Positions 5,869 through 6,999 of a stretch of DNA of 6,999 nucleotides are shown in pieces. The position numbers and the translations under genes are program-made. The stretch's first letter is position 1; the number at the start of each line of letters is the position of its first letter. This DNA comes from an uncultured Paraglaciecola sp. GTDB lineage: Bacteria > Pseudomonadota > Gammaproteobacteria > Enterobacterales > Alteromonadaceae. The stretch lies in assembly GCA_905479025.1 (NCBI GenBank), contig CAJQKX010000077.1, positions 1 to 6,999 of the forward strand, given 5' to 3'. The notes below the pieces were generated by a model. That model searched no databases, had not been told where the DNA came from, and saw nothing but the letters and a program-made list of their open reading frames with translations.

Positions 5869-6707
5869 TAGGCTATACTCTCTTGATTAGTTTTCGAATC
5901 GATTTTTTGATCTGTATTTACATCGCCCATTTCGAATCGACCAGAAATGATATCTAAGTTGTACCAGTTCGGTACCGGCTTAAAGCCAATTTCTTTCCCC
6001 AAAAGAATATTTAGGGCCTGGGATGATCCCAGTGACGTCGCCATTAAACATGAGGAGCTAACTGAAGATACTTTTTTAGCATCGAAATCTAACATTGGCG
6101 AATCAATGTAGTCTTTATATAACTCTGCTGGAGCGAGGCCATCCCCGAATGCACGTAACTGCTCTGCTTCTGACATTGAATCGTCAATTTTAAAAAACTC
6201 ATCGAACGTCATGCCGCTTGGATCAAATCGGTGACTTGTTACGCCCCAAGCAACAGGGCAACAGATTTGAACAGTTATGCTTTTCTCTTTAGCTCGCTTG
6301 TACATTTCTCTACGAGGTTTAATAACAAAAAAATCCATTGTGTCGCATATCACATCGACACCATTTAAAAATTCATCTATATTATTTTCGTCTATTGCAT
6401 CAAACTTAGTGCACTTAAGGTTTGGATTAATAGATATTAATCGGTCATAAAGCACTTCCACTTTTTTTTGACCAACGGTATCTACGGTACAGCCAAACTG
6501 ACGATTCATGTTTTCTAATCCAAATGTATCGCTGTCTGAAATATGAATTTCTCCAACTCCCATCCTGACTAAACATTCAGCATAGGTGAAACCTGTTCCA
6601 CCACAGCCAGGTATTGCCACTCTCTTATTGATTAAAAGAGCAAGCTCTTCTTCGCTAAGAAGTCCAACCATTCTCGAAAATAAAGTCGATCTATCATAAT
6701 TAGTCAT
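5868..6707 (-). CDS. ThiF/E1-like adenylyltransferase (PF00899 family)
   Basis: This 279-residue protein has the Rossmann-type fold that binds ATP and adenylates a carboxylate. Visible are the nucleotide loop GCGGTG (34-39), acids D58 and D60, ENMNRQF (65-71) with the conserved Asn-Arg-Gln, GQKK (79-82) carrying K81, and D122-x2-D125 in CDTMDFF, the Mg-ATP aspartate region. It lacks the two CxxC zinc motifs of MoeB/ThiF and has no clear ubiquitin-like partner nearby. The stretch FDPSGMTFDEFF...GLAP (161-193) marks, from memory, an uncharacterised ThiF subgroup distinct from the cofactor-biosynthesis enzymes. C149-C150 and C220 are possible thioester cysteines but not proven. It is the first gene of the block, with a strong GGAGGA site (6713-6718). 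The acceptor could be a free amino acid, a C-terminal peptide carboxylate as in microcin C7 MccB, or an unlinked carrier. Confidence 0.88.
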   Translation of the reverse strand: MTNYDRSTLFSRMVGLLSEEELALLINKRVAIPGCGGTGFTYAECLVRMGVGEIHISDSDTFGLENMNRQFGCTVDTVGQKKVEVLYDRLISINPNLKCTKFDAIDENNIDEFLNGVDVICDTMDFFVIKPRREMYKRAKEKSITVQICCPVAWGVTSHRFDPSGMTFDEFFKIDDSMSEAEQLRAFGDGLAPAELYKDYIDSPMLDFDAKKVSSVSSSCLMATSLGSSQALNILLGKEIGFKPVPNWYNLDIISGRFEMGDVNTDQKIDSKTNQESIA

Positions 6708-6712
6708 ATGTA

Positions 6713-6718
6713 TCCTCC
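6713..6718 (-). promoter_or_regulatory. Strong ribosome binding site of the ThiF-like gene
   Basis: GGAGGA on the minus strand ends 5 nt before the ATG at 6707. It fixes this start and is among the best ribosome sites in the window, fitting the first gene of an operon. Confidence 0.8.
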
Positions 6719-6740
6719 ATAATAAATGTGTGTTGTTTGA

Positions 6741-6768
6741 AATATAATTTTTCCACTGCCTATTTCGA
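6741..6768 (-). promoter_or_regulatory. Candidate sigma70 promoter of the seven-gene block
   Basis: On the minus strand TCGAAA (6763-6768, 4 of 6 to the -35 consensus) and TATATT (6741-6746, 5 of 6 to the -10 consensus) are separated by 16 nt. A transcript from here would begin near 6734 and leave a leader of about 27 nt that contains the GGAGGA site. It is the best match I see in the divergent region, by eye only. Confidence 0.4.
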
Positions 6769-6801
6769 TTTTGTAATGCTAATATTCACTATGACTTCCA
6801 T
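6760..6801 (-). CDS. Possible 13-residue micro-ORF upstream of the ThiF-like gene
   Basis: ATG at 6801 opens a 13-codon frame (MEVIVNISITKSK) that ends with TAG at 6760-6762, 52 nt before the ThiF-like start. A GGGAGGA sequence (6812-6818) lies 10 nt upstream, a real Shine-Dalgarno match at slightly long spacing. In microcin C7 operons a tiny peptide gene stands in this position before the ThiF-like mccB. Against it, the peptide does not end in Asn as MccA does, and the best promoter I see would start transcription downstream of it. A chance ORF is the more likely explanation. Confidence 0.18.
   Translation of the reverse strand: MEVIVNISITKSK
6777..6785 (+). promoter_or_regulatory. Possible extended -10 element for argC
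   Basis: TGCTAATAT has the TG-n extension in front of TAATAT (4 of 6 to consensus), about 38 nt before the argC ATG. No good -35 lies 16-18 nt upstream, so the call is weak. Confidence 0.2.
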
Positions 6802-6822
6802 TTAATTAGGATCCTCCCTGTA

Positions 6823-6999
6823 ATGAAAAAATTTAAAGTATTTATTGATGGTCAATCTGGAACCACAGGCTTACAGGTCACACAACGCCTCCAAACTCAT
6901 GAAGATATTCAATTGTTATCAATTGACTCAGCAGATAGAAAGAATCCTGTAGCAAAAAAAAAATTAATATATGAGTCTGATTTAACAATACTTTGCTTA
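6823..6999 (+). CDS. argC: N-acetyl-gamma-glutamyl-phosphate reductase, type 2, N-terminal part (runs off the right edge)
   Basis: The first 59 residues are visible. FIDGQSGTTGLQ (7-18) supplies the GxxGxxG NADP-binding loop in the form typical of the short type 2 ArgC; type 1 enzymes usually read GasGYtGaEL. SID (33-35) and RKNP (39-42), followed by SDLTILCL (52-59), fit the same family. ArgC reduces N-acetyl-glutamyl-5-phosphate to the semialdehyde, the third step of arginine synthesis, in the cytoplasm. The start is supported by AGGA (6808-6811) 11 nt upstream. The gene is divergent from the cluster, with 115 nt between the two starts, so the regulatory region is shared. It may be ordinary housekeeping argC, or a second copy tied to the cluster as a resistance or precursor gene; the window cannot tell. 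Confidence 0.85.
   Translation, partial: MKKFKVFIDGQSGTTGLQVTQRLQTHEDIQLLSIDSADRKNPVAKKKLIYESDLTILCL

Noticed and set aside
6699..6720. Six-codon ORF MEDTYD overlapping the ThiF-like start as an MccA-type peptide
   Set aside because: It has no ribosome site of its own and consists mostly of the ThiF-like gene's GGAGGA region, so it is almost certainly chance.
6774..6790. ARG box for ArgR near argC
   Set aside because: Only one half-site (TGAAT on the minus strand) fits; the second half is wrong at the required spacing.

Overview
The window comes from a Gram-negative bacterium of low-to-moderate GC, most likely a gammaproteobacterium or a relative. The evidence is a drug:H+ exporter of the Bcr/CflA type, the short (type 2) form of ArgC, strong Shine-Dalgarno sequences and close operon packing. 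The genus cannot be read from the sequence. Two flanking genes, both cut by the window edge, bracket a compact seven-gene block on the minus strand.

Layout. At the left edge (2-181, +) is the 3' end of a small membrane protein that resembles the C-terminus of mercuric transporter MerT. Positions 182-423 form the gap between convergent genes. It holds a perfect 14-bp inverted repeat and a 10-bp palindrome but no recognisable U-tract terminator. From 6707 down to 424 (-) runs one tight gene set: ThiF/E1-like adenylyltransferase, haem-oxygenase-like di-iron protein, 2-oxoglutarate/Fe(II) dioxygenase of the BsmA/isoleucine-dioxygenase type, short fold-type I aminotransferase, DapF-fold protein, GNAT acetyltransferase, and MFS exporter. 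Neighbouring genes overlap by 1, 11, 8 and 14 nt or lie 18-39 nt apart, so a single transcript is likely. A 115-nt divergent region (6708-6822) carries the probable promoters. The right edge (6823-6999, +) is the start of a type 2 argC.

How the genes may work together (inference). The block looks like a small biosynthetic cluster for a modified non-protein amino acid or a short conjugate of one. Two metal oxygenases tailor a carbon skeleton, a PLP enzyme and a DapF-fold isomerase work at the alpha carbon or next to it, an E1-like enzyme activates a carboxylate by adenylation, a PAT-like N-acetyltransferase could mask a toxic amine for self-protection, and the MFS protein exports the product. 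No NRPS, PKS, carrier protein, ATP-grasp ligase or ubiquitin-like partner is present. I do not recognise this combination as a known pathway.

Two features stand out. The DapF homologue has serine in place of both catalytic cysteines (Ser78 and Ser221) while keeping the rest of the active-site pocket, so it is unlikely to be ordinary diaminopimelate epimerase. A 10-bp tandem repeat at the aminotransferase/DapF junction separates two frames that would become one continuous fused ORF if one copy were lost.
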